64,000 bases of DNA from positions 1 through 64,000 of the forward strand of contig MLAK01000552.1 in the NCBI GenBank assembly GCA_001839685.1. Reading direction: 5' to 3'. Shown here piece after piece: positions 1 through 9,398 of the stretch. Each line of letters opens with the position of its first letter. Position 1 is the stretch's first letter. The notes under the pieces are model-generated. The model ran no database searches. It was not told the origin of the DNA and saw nothing but the letters and a program-made list of their open reading frames with translations. This DNA comes from Tritrichomonas foetus. Taxonomy: Eukaryota; Parabasalia; Tritrichomonadida; Tritrichomonadidae. Both the position numbers and the translations under genes were made by a program.

Positions 1-2107
1 TCAGTGGTAGGACAAAGGTTTATGGGATGGTCCCACAAAAACCTTTGGGGGACCACCTTGTAAACCTTTCATATAGGAGGATAATTAGTGATGAAACGCG
101 AAATCAAAATCCTTAAAATAAACTACAGTCCATAATATTCAATATTACTGAGCTCAATCTTGAAAAAATTTGTAGAGAGTGAAGAATATTATGTAGAAAG
201 ATTCCCATTCATTTGAGAAGTTAGTGTCAAAATTACATAAATTAATTCAATTAATAAAACCATTTTATGATTTATTCCCGAATTTTCTTTTTACCAATAA
301 AGATTTTATTCACCATTTTATAGATATATGGCATTTTGAAGTATCCTCCAAAATCAATTCATTAAGTTGACCATGAAAACATGAATGTAGACTATCTATG
401 CTTTTTGTCTACATTTATCAAATACTACCCAAAATTTTCATAGTGAACAGCTATGATAGCTTATTAATGTTTGAAACAGGAGATTACAAAAATCAAGAAA
501 ATCGCAAATCAAATATTTTTCTATTTTATAAAAAGGAACAAACATATTAAAATAGTTGACCAACATTCACAAACAAACATTTGAAGAAAATCATCAACTA
601 ATCAACATGAAATCCTGCTCTTTTCTATCAACAATGATCCAATAAAAATATTGGGTTTTGTTGGAAATTAGGTTTAAACTTTGATCTTTTCAACAACTTT
701 TTCACGTAATCTCAGAAATATGGCACACTTCGTTAAAAACAATTCAACTATCATAGCTACAGATATGAAATTCGAAATTCATGTTAATATGCTCACCATT
801 TAATTGACCCACACGATTAACTTCATCAAGGAATTAAACTCCCGTTCAAGAGATCAAAATTAAACAAATTTTGAATTAATTGTTATCATAATAATGTTCG
901 ATGACTTTTCTGTTAGAAAAAACACTTGAGATTCGGTTAATTTTCGCATTTTTACTTCGAAATCACTGATTTTCATTTTGAATTTTACCAATTCATTTAT
1001 TATCTCAACCATCTGAACTTATACTAACATTCCTCTTCATTTTTGTGAAAGGTCAATTTTTTTCATAATTCCAGTTTTGATTTCTTATGAATAGTAGCTC
1101 TACAATTTGTATCGTGGGAGTGTACTTTACTATGAACATGATGTCTTGTAGAGAAGAGATTACCAGAATATAAGCGTTGTCCAATTCTTGCAGATTCTTT
1201 GACAATCGTGATAATGAAAAACATATTGCCCATTTTAGGATAAATAAATCAATAGGTTCAAACAATCAATAAATTTCTCTCTTTTCCAACAAAATTAAAG
1301 AAATATTTGTTTAACTCATCAATAACGTCAATATAATGTCATAAAAAAATTAAAAAAATATTTGACTGTTAAAAAATTGAGACAAAATTCTGTTGATTTT
1401 TCCAGTATGAATTATGACAAGAGAACAACCACTAAGTTAAATTGAAAAAAAGAACTTGGAATTCGAAGAATTGAGAAGAGCATTTTTTTGACTCTTTCAA
1501 TTTTGAAATTACCAGATTGAACCGTCAGTTTTTTTTGAAATTCATTGGTCATTAATTGAATTGGACTTCTGAAAGTTTTTGGAAATAATTACTTAACCAA
1601 ATATTAGAAATAGCTTCATTTGAGATTGTCTGAGATCTTCTTGTACTGATAAATATTCATCATAGTTGCTATAAACCACGATTGATATTGTCAACATGTT
1701 CTAAAGTCTCTTCAATGTATAATCCGATTAGACATGATGTCCGTTTAGAAATTCATTTGACTTTTAATTCACAAACTTATCTCTTCTCTACGATATATTA
1801 TTGAAATTGATTATTTCTTTTCAGAATTTTATTTGCTTCACAAAAACTTGATATTCAATAATGAGAAATAGTATTTTAACCACAATACTATAAATTCTTA
1901 CTGTAAAAATGACTAATGTTTTATCAGTTTTTATAAACTGTGCTAAATCTTTTAGGTTTAAATCAAAACATTAAAGGCTCAATATTAAAAGTATTCAATT
2001 ATTGAAAATATCAGAATTATTGAAAACATAAAATTTATTCAATCCATTGAAAAAAAATCGAATGAACTGAAAATTTGAGGATCACAAAAATTATTTTGGA
2101 CTGGCGT
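1..2107. other. Gene-free left spacer
   Basis: No convincing gene was found in these 2.1 kb. The only frame of note is a 70-codon minus-strand frame (1053-1265) without recognisable motifs, which I regard as chance. The first 75 bases are richer in GC than the rest and hold a hairpin, described separately. The remainder is AT-rich. Confidence 0.6.
4..56. repeat. Imperfect stem-loop at window edge
   Basis: GTGGT (4-8) and CAAAGGTTT (13-21) pair with AAACCTTTG (39-47) and ACCAC (52-56). This gives 14 base pairs, a symmetric 4x4 internal loop and a 17-base apical loop. A third AAACCTTT follows at about 63-70. It could be the end of a repetitive element lying mostly outside the window. The function is unknown. 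Confidence 0.45.
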
Positions 2108-4012
2108 ATGAGCAATATCTACTTTGTTTATTACGACAAATCTCAAAAACTCTATTATTACTATAATAATGCAACCCAAGAAACCACCTACAATAAGCCA
2201 AAGAACGCCCAACTGCTTGATCCCAAAACATCAGAGCCGTTCGTCTTCCCCGAACCAACTTCAAAGGTTCATAAAAAGCAGGAAACGGTGTTGAATGGTG
2301 AGACAATAGTTCCATCCAACAACGATCGAAATGTGCTGGTCGTAGCTTCAAATGCAATCGTTTATTTCGTTTATGTTGATGCTGATAAAGAATTATATTA
2401 TTACAATCCCGATACACAAGTTTCCACGTATAACAAACCACAAGGTGATTTCACTTTTCTTGATCCTGATACAATGCAACCATATGTTTTTCCAGAGAGT
2501 GCGGAGCCACTTGAAAAGATCCAATCATTATCTCCCTATCATTCACCCATGAAGTCACATGAAGCAAAACCAAGAAAGAACATGCGAGTCACTCTAGAAG
2601 AAATCGCATCATCTCCAAAACGCAATCCAAATGGTTACAAGGAAAATCGTTCTTCACTTTCTCTAGCCGAAGATGCTACAGCTGTAGTTTCCAATGTCAA
2701 ACATGAATCACCAGACCGTTCCAAAAGTTCACACATCAGGCGTCTCTCCATGCAATTTGATGACATGCCGCGCCCAGACGTCCTCGAAGCAGTTTTGCAT
2801 AGTCTTCCACTTGATTCGCAGCAAGAAATTCATCAATTCAAGCAAGTTGACTTCGCAAAAAGATTTTTCAAAAAACAAAGGAAGAGCGGTATCTTTTCAC
2901 GTAAGAAATTGACAATTGAAGAATTATCGTCTTTCCAAAATGAACCAATCTGTGAGCCACTTTTGAAATCACTTCCTAAAAATTTGAAAGACCAAGCTGT
3001 TCTAATGTTCAAGAATATCATTGCTTACACTGGTGCAAAAATAAGAGTTTCAACACCAAAAGCAATTGATAAAATCGTCGAAATAGTGAATGGCACACCT
3101 GAACTTCATGATGAACTTTACGCACAACTAATTAAACAATCAAGTAATAATCCAAACGATGAATGCCGCCTTCGAACATGGGAGTTATTTTTAGTTGCTG
3201 CAACACTTTTCCCATCATCGAGAGACTCTGAAATATGGATTAGATCCTACATTCGTGAGTCAATGAAGAATGAAACAGGAAAAGTGAAAGAATATGCAAA
3301 TTATACATTTATCAGATTTTGCTCTCGTTGCTCAGTTGGTAAAGCAGTTCATTTTGAAGGTGGACATCATCAAATCGTTTCCATCATTAGGGCGCCTTAT
3401 GAATGTAATATCAAATTTGGTGCATCAATTGAAGAACAACTCTGGGCACAAAAACGAACTCATCCAAAATTCCCTGTTCCTTATATTTTGCATGAACTTA
3501 CTGAACTCCTTCTTGCCAAAGGTGCAGAAAAATTTGAGGGAATATTTAGAATCGTCGGAAACATGAAAAATGTTGAAAAAATGATCAATGACATTAATAA
3601 AGGTAAGCCAATCGATACCAATGCAAATATTACTGATATATCATCATTGATGAAAGCGTGGTTCGAACGTCTTCCTGAACGAGTAATTAATAACGATCTT
3701 ATTCCGGAATTGTTGAATGCTTATGAAATTAAGAAATATCATCGATTTGTTGCAAAACTCTCTCCAACTCATCAAATAACTCTTAAATTCTTGATTGGCT
3801 TCTTAAAGAAGCTCATCAAATGCGAATCAGTCACAAAAATGAACGCAAAGAATTTCGCAATTTGTTTTGCTCCAAATATGATCAATATGGACTCGAGTAA
3901 AGATCCATTCGAGATGAAGAAATTCTCGAATATAGCAACAGACTTCCTTGTTACTCTCATGGAAAGGCTTCCAACAGATGATATTTACCCGGCCCCTCCA
4001 CAACTTTTGTAA
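2108..4012 (+). CDS. WW-WW-MyTH4-RhoGAP protein (Vilse/ARHGAP39-like)
   Basis: Predicted GTPase-activating protein for Rho-family GTPases, 634 aa, intronless. Two WW-type modules lie at about residues 3-31 and 82-111, both with aromatic YYY cores and a closing TYNKP. A MyTH4 domain spans roughly 277-407, with the diagnostic PELHDELYAQLIKQ stretch. A RhoGAP domain covers about 440-630. The presumed arginine finger is R481 in GIFRIVG, and FAICFAPNMI matches the conserved late RhoGAP helix. The order WW-WW-MyTH4-RhoGAP is that of animal Vilse/ARHGAP39, which links cell-surface cues to Rac/Cdc42 inactivation. The open frame extends upstream only to a TTG at 2075; I start at the ATG at 2108, 24 bases after an initiator-like TCACAA (2082-2087). 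Substrate GTPase and partners are inferred from the family. Mariner copy A lies 89 bases beyond the stop. Confidence 0.88.
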   Translation: MSNIYFVYYDKSQKLYYYYNNATQETTYNKPKNAQLLDPKTSEPFVFPEPTSKVHKKQETVLNGETIVPSNNDRNVLVVASNAIVYFVYVDADKELYYYNPDTQVSTYNKPQGDFTFLDPDTMQPYVFPESAEPLEKIQSLSPYHSPMKSHEAKPRKNMRVTLEEIASSPKRNPNGYKENRSSLSLAEDATAVVSNVKHESPDRSKSSHIRRLSMQFDDMPRPDVLEAVLHSLPLDSQQEIHQFKQVDFAKRFFKKQRKSGIFSRKKLTIEELSSFQNEPICEPLLKSLPKNLKDQAVLMFKNIIAYTGAKIRVSTPKAIDKIVEIVNGTPELHDELYAQLIKQSSNNPNDECRLRTWELFLVAATLFPSSRDSEIWIRSYIRESMKNETGKVKEYANYTFIRFCSRCSVGKAVHFEGGHHQIVSIIRAPYECNIKFGASIEEQLWAQKRTHPKFPVPYILHELTELLLAKGAEKFEGIFRIVGNMKNVEKMINDINKGKPIDTNANITDISSLMKAWFERLPERVINNDLIPELLNAYEIKKYHRFVAKLSPTHQITLKFLIGFLKKLIKCESVTKMNAKNFAICFAPNMINMDSSKDPFEMKKFSNIATDFLVTLMERLPTDDIYPAPPQLL

Positions 4013-4101
4013 AGCAGCCTATTTTTTTATTTTTACCATAATTTTAAAAATCTAACTCAGTAAAAAAAACTTTATCTAAAATTAATTTTTATATAGATAT
4101 A

Positions 4102-4129
4102 TAGGGTGTCCGGTAATGTGATGTCACTA
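4102..4129 (-). repeat. mariner A terminal inverted repeat (transposase 3' side)
   Basis: 28-bp TIR. Read inward it has two 12-base blocks (TAGGGTGTCCGG and GTGATGTCACTA) flanking a 4-base core TAAT. The opposite end has AGGC in that core. Confidence 0.9.
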
Positions 4130-4177
4130 AGTATAATAAAGTCATTTCTAATAAGTCATTTTTTATTGATAAGTATT

Positions 4178-5188
4178 TCAAAATATGTAGTCTCCATTGG
4201 CATCAATAACTTTTTTCAGTCTATTTTGCCATTCTGCAAAAACTGAAAACAAAGTTTCCGATGGAATTTCATTGAAAATTTGGACTATTGTTTGAATCAA
4301 ATGGCTTGGTGATTCAAAAACAATTCCTTTAACTTTTTCTTTAATAGTTCCAAATAAAAAAAAGTCGCTAGGCGCCAAATCAGGTGAATATGCCGGATGT
4401 GGAACTGATTCTAGTGAGTTTTCATTTATATATTTTTTGACAATTTTTGCCACATGAGGCTTTGCATTGTCATAATGAACAAATAATTTTTTATAATTAT
4501 TCGAGTTTTTAAACTCAACAATTTTTGACATAATGGCTGTAATATAATATGCAGCATTAAACTTTTCATTTGGCGGCAAAACATCAATATGAATTATCCC
4601 ATGAGGGTTCCAAAATACAGTCACCATAAATTTAGTGATCTGAAACCCTGGATTTTGAATAGTTGGGATTACTGAGTTTTCAGGAATCCATTGTGTATTG
4701 AAATCAGTCTTGGAATAAAACCAAGACTCATCTCCTGTTATTAAAAAGGTGAAATTAGTTTTTTGTTCTGCATTCAAAATTTTAAGAAGTTTTTTTGCCA
4801 ATAAAACTCTATTGGCCTTTTGATTTTCTGTTAGAATATGTGGCACCCATCGAAGATGCACATGTTTATACATTAATTTTGATGTTAAACGATCATAAAT
4901 TGTCGATTTTGGTTCACCTAAAACATTAGCAATATATCGACACGATGAATGTGGAAATTCGGTTAAAACATCTAAAATTTTCCAGTCAAGAATATCATAA
5001 CTTTGGCACTTTTTCTCTTTTTTCACAGGCTGTGTGTTTTGACTTCTGTTCAGTTCTGCCATGACTCGGTAGATTTGTCTTTGAGACAAACATTTTTCTT
5101 TCAAGACACTCTTCATTTCTTCATATATTTCTTTGCCCCTTTTTCCTTCAAGCTGCAGAAAAGTTATGATTGAATGTTGATCAATCAT
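4178..5188 (-). CDS. mariner transposase (DD34D), copy A
   Basis: 336-aa cut-and-paste transposase. The N-terminal part (about 1-115) has the helix-turn-helix character expected for TIR binding. The catalytic triad is D153 (TGDESWFY), D240 (HYDNAKPH) and D275 (YSPDLAPSD), with exactly 34 residues between the second and third aspartates, which is the mariner DD34D signature. No frameshift or stop interrupts the frame, so the protein is potentially active. Residue 64 is Tyr here and Cys in copy B; the rest of the two proteins is identical. It ends in TGA. The ATG at 5188 is the only sensible start, 32 codons upstream of the first clear DNA-binding-like helices. Activity is inferred from intactness and copy similarity, not shown. 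Confidence 0.97.
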   Translation of the reverse strand: MIDQHSIITFLQLEGKRGKEIYEEMKSVLKEKCLSQRQIYRVMAELNRSQNTQPVKKEKKCQSYDILDWKILDVLTEFPHSSCRYIANVLGEPKSTIYDRLTSKLMYKHVHLRWVPHILTENQKANRVLLAKKLLKILNAEQKTNFTFLITGDESWFYSKTDFNTQWIPENSVIPTIQNPGFQITKFMVTVFWNPHGIIHIDVLPPNEKFNAAYYITAIMSKIVEFKNSNNYKKLFVHYDNAKPHVAKIVKKYINENSLESVPHPAYSPDLAPSDFFLFGTIKEKVKGIVFESPSHLIQTIVQIFNEIPSETLFSVFAEWQNRLKKVIDANGDYIF

Positions 5189-5363
5189 TTTTTAATAAAC
5201 GTGCATCGTGTACGTTTATAAATTATTCTTTTTTTTTATGAAAAAGATTCTTTATCTCTATTTTCAGTCAAGAGAAAAAAAAATTGTTTTCAAAATTTTT
5301 ATGTTAACATTGCANAGTNTNTTATTTATAAATATAATGTATTGATTNCNCTTCTAATGTGGG

Positions 5364-5391
5364 TAGTGACATCACGCCTCCGGACACCCTA
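5364..5391 (-). repeat. mariner A terminal inverted repeat (transposase 5' side)
   Basis: 28-bp TIR, the inverted partner of 4102-4129, differing only in the central four bases (AGGC instead of TAAT when read inward). TA follows at 5392-5393. Confidence 0.9.
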
Positions 5392-5689
5392 TATTTTATC
5401 ATTTGATATGAACATCATGAAACTAGACTTTCGATATTATGAGTTTGCATTCTTATTTATTTTATCCTCTCGATTGATTATTAATACATATCTCAATTAA
5501 TAATGATAGATAATGAAAGTTTCTCAAAAACTTGAAGCAAGTTTTAGTGTGGAAAAGTTTTTTCGATAGTATATGAATGACATTTGATATAAAAAAGAAA
5601 GTAGAAAATTGGTCGAACGATAAGAGAATAAATTATTCAAATAAAGCACGTTTTGATAAACTGAAAAAAGGCATCCTCAAAATAGACAA

Positions 5690-7741
5690 ATGCGTTCATC
5701 TGCCTTACCTTATACAATTGTTTCTTGCTCCAGTCAAGATCCATCATATCCAATTGAATCGATTCAAACCGCGTCCATTCGCAGCAGTGGTTGGCAATCT
5801 CTTCCAAATCCGATTTATCCAATCTCTTTTGTTGTCGACTTTGGCTCCAAAGTTGACCTCGAGACCTTGCAGTTTGTCAGTCATCAGTCGAAAATTCCAG
5901 CGAAAGTTGATCTTTACTTCGGCGATCAGCCACCAAAATTCCGATTACTTGGATCTTTCCAATTTTCCGATAACTCACATACAAGATACTCAGCACGCGA
6001 ACTGAAAAGCGCCAACCTACAGAGAGTCTCAGCCCGATTCATCAGAGTTTCTATTGCTTCATGCCATAACAATCCAAATAATGTCAACCATCAAGTCGGC
6101 ATCGTTTCATTCAAAGCAATAGGAAAAGCAAATCCAAACGCGCCAAAAATTCAAAGCCAAAATTTGCAAAATAATCAATTGAATAATTTATCTGGCTCAA
6201 CACCTCAGTCAAACCGTCCATCAACAACAAACTATGAAAATGATCTAATCAATCGAATTCAAACACTTGAAAACGAAAAACGTCGAGCTGTCGACGCAGA
6301 AGATTTTCAAGCAGCTGCAAAATATAAAAAAGAAGTAGATTCGCTGAAATCGAAAAGAGATAAACTCGTGCAGCTGCAGAAATCAAAAGCTGATGCAATT
6401 GCGAGAGAAGATTTTGATGCAGCAAGTGAATTCAAAGAAAGAATTGAAAGGCTCATCAATGGAAATGACTTTGATGATGATTTGTATTCAAACAGCGCTC
6501 CTTCGAATTATCAATCAATCAACGCATCAAACTCCCCTAGATTTAATAACTCAACTTCAAATCAGAGGAAACAATCAAATAACAATATGAATCGAAATCA
6601 ATATCAAGAAGATGATAGAGAACTTCCTACTTTGAGTAAAAACAAACCACAACAGCAAAGAAAACAAGGCAAACCATCATCAAGAATTCCAGAACCAGAT
6701 GAATATCCACAAAATGATGATCAAGATGATTATGAAGAGCCTATTCAACCCAAGCCAGAAGTTCAAGAACGTACTCGAGCTATTGTTTCAACAAATTACG
6801 ATTCTTACGAAGATCCACCAATTCGCAAAACAAATGGTGCAGATTTGAGCGAAGATAGACCAATTAACCCAGCTAAAAATCTCCCAACTGATGATCCGGA
6901 TTCAGATGACGATCCAAACAATTTCCACGGCTTCAAAATCGACAACCTTGCCGGAACAATTCCGGCATTTAAAGAAGATGAATCGCCAGTTTGCGACGAT
7001 CCACCTGATGAGCTCAAGCCAGGTGACAGACAGGAAGCACAACCACTCATTAATCAATTTGGTGAAGATCCAATCAAACGATTTTTCTCAAAGCCTTGGG
7101 CACTCCGCCTCCAAGGTATTCACATGCTCCAGGACCTTATCAGTGGTCTTGCAGCAGATTATGTTCCACTTTTCCACAACTTTTGCTACATCTTAAGGCA
7201 TCGTGTTCAAGAACTTCAAAAGCAGGTCGTTCTGGCTTCTTTAAACGCTGTTCAAGCCATTGCAGATACTCATCAAATCGAACCACCAGAATTGACAAAA
7301 GCTGTCTCTCAATTTTTGAATCACGCAGTTGCAAAAATTGGTGGTTCGCAAAAGGCTGTAACCGAAGGAGTCTGTCAGTTTTTGATCTGGCTCTCAAAAA
7401 AGAGAGCTTTGGATTTAGTCCTACCTATCGTTATGGCACCTGTTAAAAATGCTGCACAATGGAAGGCACAACTATCTAGAATTAACACTCTCCACGAACT
7501 TCTTTTCGCTCATGGAATCGACTCCTGTCCCGGATTAAGCACACTTGAAGTAATGGGAAGCATCTTGCCTGCCTTGGAGTCACCGAAAAAAGAGGTTCGA
7601 GATGCAGTCATTGAAATGCTTGTAACTATCGAAACTTGCATTGGATCAATGATTAACAAATACATTGATGGCTTGCCAACTCGAACAAGAAAGGAAGTGC
7701 AAAAGGCGATTGAAGACCACAGACAACAAGAGGAATACTAA
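5690..7741 (+). CDS. CEP104/FAP256-like ciliary tip protein, short form
   Basis: 683 aa. The N-terminal ~150 residues form a jelly-roll/discoidin-like domain resembling CEP104, with SGWQSLP, a VDFGS strand, LQFVSHQSKIPAKVDLYFG and the conserved ARELKS. Next come tandem UVR-like coiled-coil segments (about 189-252) with the KRRAV and ARED repeats seen in CEP104. A Pro/Asp/Gln-rich linker runs to about 440. A TOG-like helical array (about 455-680) ends the protein. In other eukaryotes CEP104 tracks microtubule plus ends and caps the ciliary tip through its TOG domain. The usual C-terminal zinc-finger region is absent and the protein stops soon after the TOG array. The ATG at 5690 directly precedes the conserved N-terminal domain. 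The neighbouring downstream gene is a CDK20-like kinase, also cilium-linked. The family call is from motif recognition. Confidence 0.85.
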   Translation: MRSSALPYTIVSCSSQDPSYPIESIQTASIRSSGWQSLPNPIYPISFVVDFGSKVDLETLQFVSHQSKIPAKVDLYFGDQPPKFRLLGSFQFSDNSHTRYSARELKSANLQRVSARFIRVSIASCHNNPNNVNHQVGIVSFKAIGKANPNAPKIQSQNLQNNQLNNLSGSTPQSNRPSTTNYENDLINRIQTLENEKRRAVDAEDFQAAAKYKKEVDSLKSKRDKLVQLQKSKADAIAREDFDAASEFKERIERLINGNDFDDDLYSNSAPSNYQSINASNSPRFNNSTSNQRKQSNNNMNRNQYQEDDRELPTLSKNKPQQQRKQGKPSSRIPEPDEYPQNDDQDDYEEPIQPKPEVQERTRAIVSTNYDSYEDPPIRKTNGADLSEDRPINPAKNLPTDDPDSDDDPNNFHGFKIDNLAGTIPAFKEDESPVCDDPPDELKPGDRQEAQPLINQFGEDPIKRFFSKPWALRLQGIHMLQDLISGLAADYVPLFHNFCYILRHRVQELQKQVVLASLNAVQAIADTHQIEPPELTKAVSQFLNHAVAKIGGSQKAVTEGVCQFLIWLSKKRALDLVLPIVMAPVKNAAQWKAQLSRINTLHELLFAHGIDSCPGLSTLEVMGSILPALESPKKEVRDAVIEMLVTIETCIGSMINKYIDGLPTRTRKEVQKAIEDHRQQEEY

Positions 7742-8322
7742 CTTTTATCCACCATTCAATTGCGCATAATTTTATTATCACTCAGACTTTCCTGATATTC
7801 ACATTATATTTGGCACATTGAATTGAAGCATATAAGCTGGGAAGAATGGATTTTTCGTTTGATTTTTTTCTTTATTTATTTTTATGAGTATAAACTAAAT
7901 TATTTTTTTTTTTTTTTTTTTTTTTTTCAGAATTCTCTTATTAAATTTTTTATGAAACAATTATGTTATATTTTTGTGCTACTGAAGAGAAATCAGATCA
8001 TCATTTATGAGTGATGACAAAAATAAAGCATAGAGTGTACAAGCTTACATCTTTATGCATTATTCTTAATAATGCATTATTGAATCAGATATCATTATGA
8101 AATAGATTCTTTCCATTTTTAAGGAAATTTTATTTTTATGAAGCCAATTAATTCATGACTCAACTCTTGTGAGATAAGAATTAAATTAGAAAACATAGTT
8201 CATTGGTACAAATTAGTGTCACGACTCACAAATTCTAATTCAAGATACACTTTCATAATGAAAATAATCTCAACAGTTGAAAAAGATTAATTGAATAGTT
8301 TACATTTGTACGTTTGAAAAAA
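7742..8322. other. Spacer with poly(T) run and small hairpin
   Basis: No gene was seen. It contains 25 consecutive T (7903-7927) followed by CAG. It also holds a perfect 10-bp hairpin: ATGCATTATT (8055-8064), loop CTT, AATAATGCAT (8068-8077). The T-run plus CAG resembles a splice acceptor, but no trichomonad-type branch/acceptor sequence is present, and it lies after a stop codon. Confidence 0.5.
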
Positions 8323-9297
8323 ATGAATGTTCAGCTGAAGGGATACGGACCTCTCTCACTCATTGGAGAGGGACGCTTTTCGATGGTTTATAAAACCCAA
8401 AATCTCCTCAGCAGTCAACTTTACGCAGTCAAAGTCATGTCGCCGAATTCGAAAATTCCAGAGCCAAGCGTTTCCTTCTACAGAGAAATACAAGCTTTAT
8501 CTGTTGCCTCTCATCCAAATATCGTTAAATTGCACGAAGTTGTCCAAAATTCGCCCAATTTGTCGCTTGTTATGGAATATCTCCCGTATAATCTATCCCA
8601 AGTTGTTCAATCGTCTGTTCTTCCCGAATCAATCGTGAAGGGCCTCATGCTTATGCTTCTCAGAGGTGTGGCGCACCTCCATCATCTCGGAATTATCCAT
8701 CGCGATATCAAGCCAGCCAATCTACTGCTCAGTAACAATGGAACATTGAAAATCTGCGATCTTGGATTGTGCAGGATCCTCCCGGAAAAGCTTGCCGGAA
8801 TCGGCGGAGCAAAGACAGCTGACGAGACGCACGCCTGGACACTCCAAGTTGGAACCTCCTTCTACAGAGCACCTGAGTTGCTTCTGGGTGACCGTGGATA
8901 CGGCGAGGCAGTTGACACTTGGGCTGTTGGGTGTGTAATGGCTGAACTACTAAATGGCAAGCCGCTTTTTCCAGGTCAAGGTGATATTGAGCAACTTGGA
9001 TTCATCACAAACTTACTTGGATCGCCAGATGAGACGAGGTGGCCTGGTTTCTCTCAGTTAGCTGATTTTGGCCATATTGTATTTAAAGAAAAAGAACCTG
9101 AAAATATCATGAAAATGTTTCCGGGCTGGTCCGATCACGCAATCGATTTATTTAGTCGATTCATTGTGTATGAGCCAGGAAAAAGGATTTCGGCGAGAGA
9201 AGCGATGAACCACGACTGGTTTTTCACTGAGCCGGCGCCAATGATCGCACCATTTGACGGATCTGGCTTTGACCTCATTTCAGGATCTTATATTTAA
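8323..9297 (+). CDS. CDK20/CCRK-like protein kinase
   Basis: 324-aa CMGC-group serine/threonine kinase. Visible motifs are the glycine loop GEGRFSMV (15-22), ATP-anchoring K37 (YAVKV), catalytic HRDIKPAN with D128, metal-binding D146 in DLG (instead of DFG), a YRAPE activation-segment end, and the CMGC region. The stretch ELLNGKPLFPGQGDIEQLG, the following SFKE-like IVFKEKEP, and a terminal WFFTEPAP closely resemble cell-cycle-related kinase (CDK20/CCRK, Chlamydomonas LF2). In other flagellates this kinase controls cilium length through MOK/ICK-type kinases. No PSTAIRE-like cyclin helix was recognised. The open frame begins at TTG 8314; the ATG at 8323 is preferred. It lies beside the CEP104-like gene, so both plausibly serve the flagella. 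Confidence 0.85.
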   Translation: MNVQLKGYGPLSLIGEGRFSMVYKTQNLLSSQLYAVKVMSPNSKIPEPSVSFYREIQALSVASHPNIVKLHEVVQNSPNLSLVMEYLPYNLSQVVQSSVLPESIVKGLMLMLLRGVAHLHHLGIIHRDIKPANLLLSNNGTLKICDLGLCRILPEKLAGIGGAKTADETHAWTLQVGTSFYRAPELLLGDRGYGEAVDTWAVGCVMAELLNGKPLFPGQGDIEQLGFITNLLGSPDETRWPGFSQLADFGHIVFKEKEPENIMKMFPGWSDHAIDLFSRFIVYEPGKRISAREAMNHDWFFTEPAPMIAPFDGSGFDLISGSYI

Positions 9298-9320
9298 TAA
9301 AGTGTGTGATTTTTTTATCC

Positions 9321-9398
<78 letters not shown>

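Larger units (their letters stand above)
4102..5391 (-). mobile_element. mariner element, copy A (complete, 1290 bp)
   Basis: Full-length Tc1/mariner-superfamily DNA transposon with 28-bp terminal inverted repeats and a TA target duplication (4100-4101 and 5392-5393). It encodes one intact transposase on the minus strand. Copy B (17444-18733) has the same length. Comparing the two by eye, I found one resolved base difference (transposase codon 64) plus five ambiguous bases (N) in this copy, at 5315, 5319, 5321, 5348 and 5350. The insertion sits between the RhoGAP and CEP104-like genes and breaks neither. Because the TIR starts with TA, the exact boundary can be placed two bases either way. 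Confidence 0.95.

Noticed and set aside
1053..1265. 70-codon minus-strand frame
   Set aside because: No motif, no initiator, and composition like spacer.
2075..2107. Longer N-terminus for the RhoGAP
   Set aside because: It would begin at TTG; the ATG at 2108 precedes the first WW module directly.
5577..6005. 142-codon frame overlapping the CEP104-like gene
   Set aside because: Different frame, no motifs; the overlapped frame has clear homology.
7903..7930. Poly(T)-CAG as a 3' splice site
   Set aside because: It lies after the stop codon of an intact gene, and no trichomonad-type branch/acceptor sequence precedes it.
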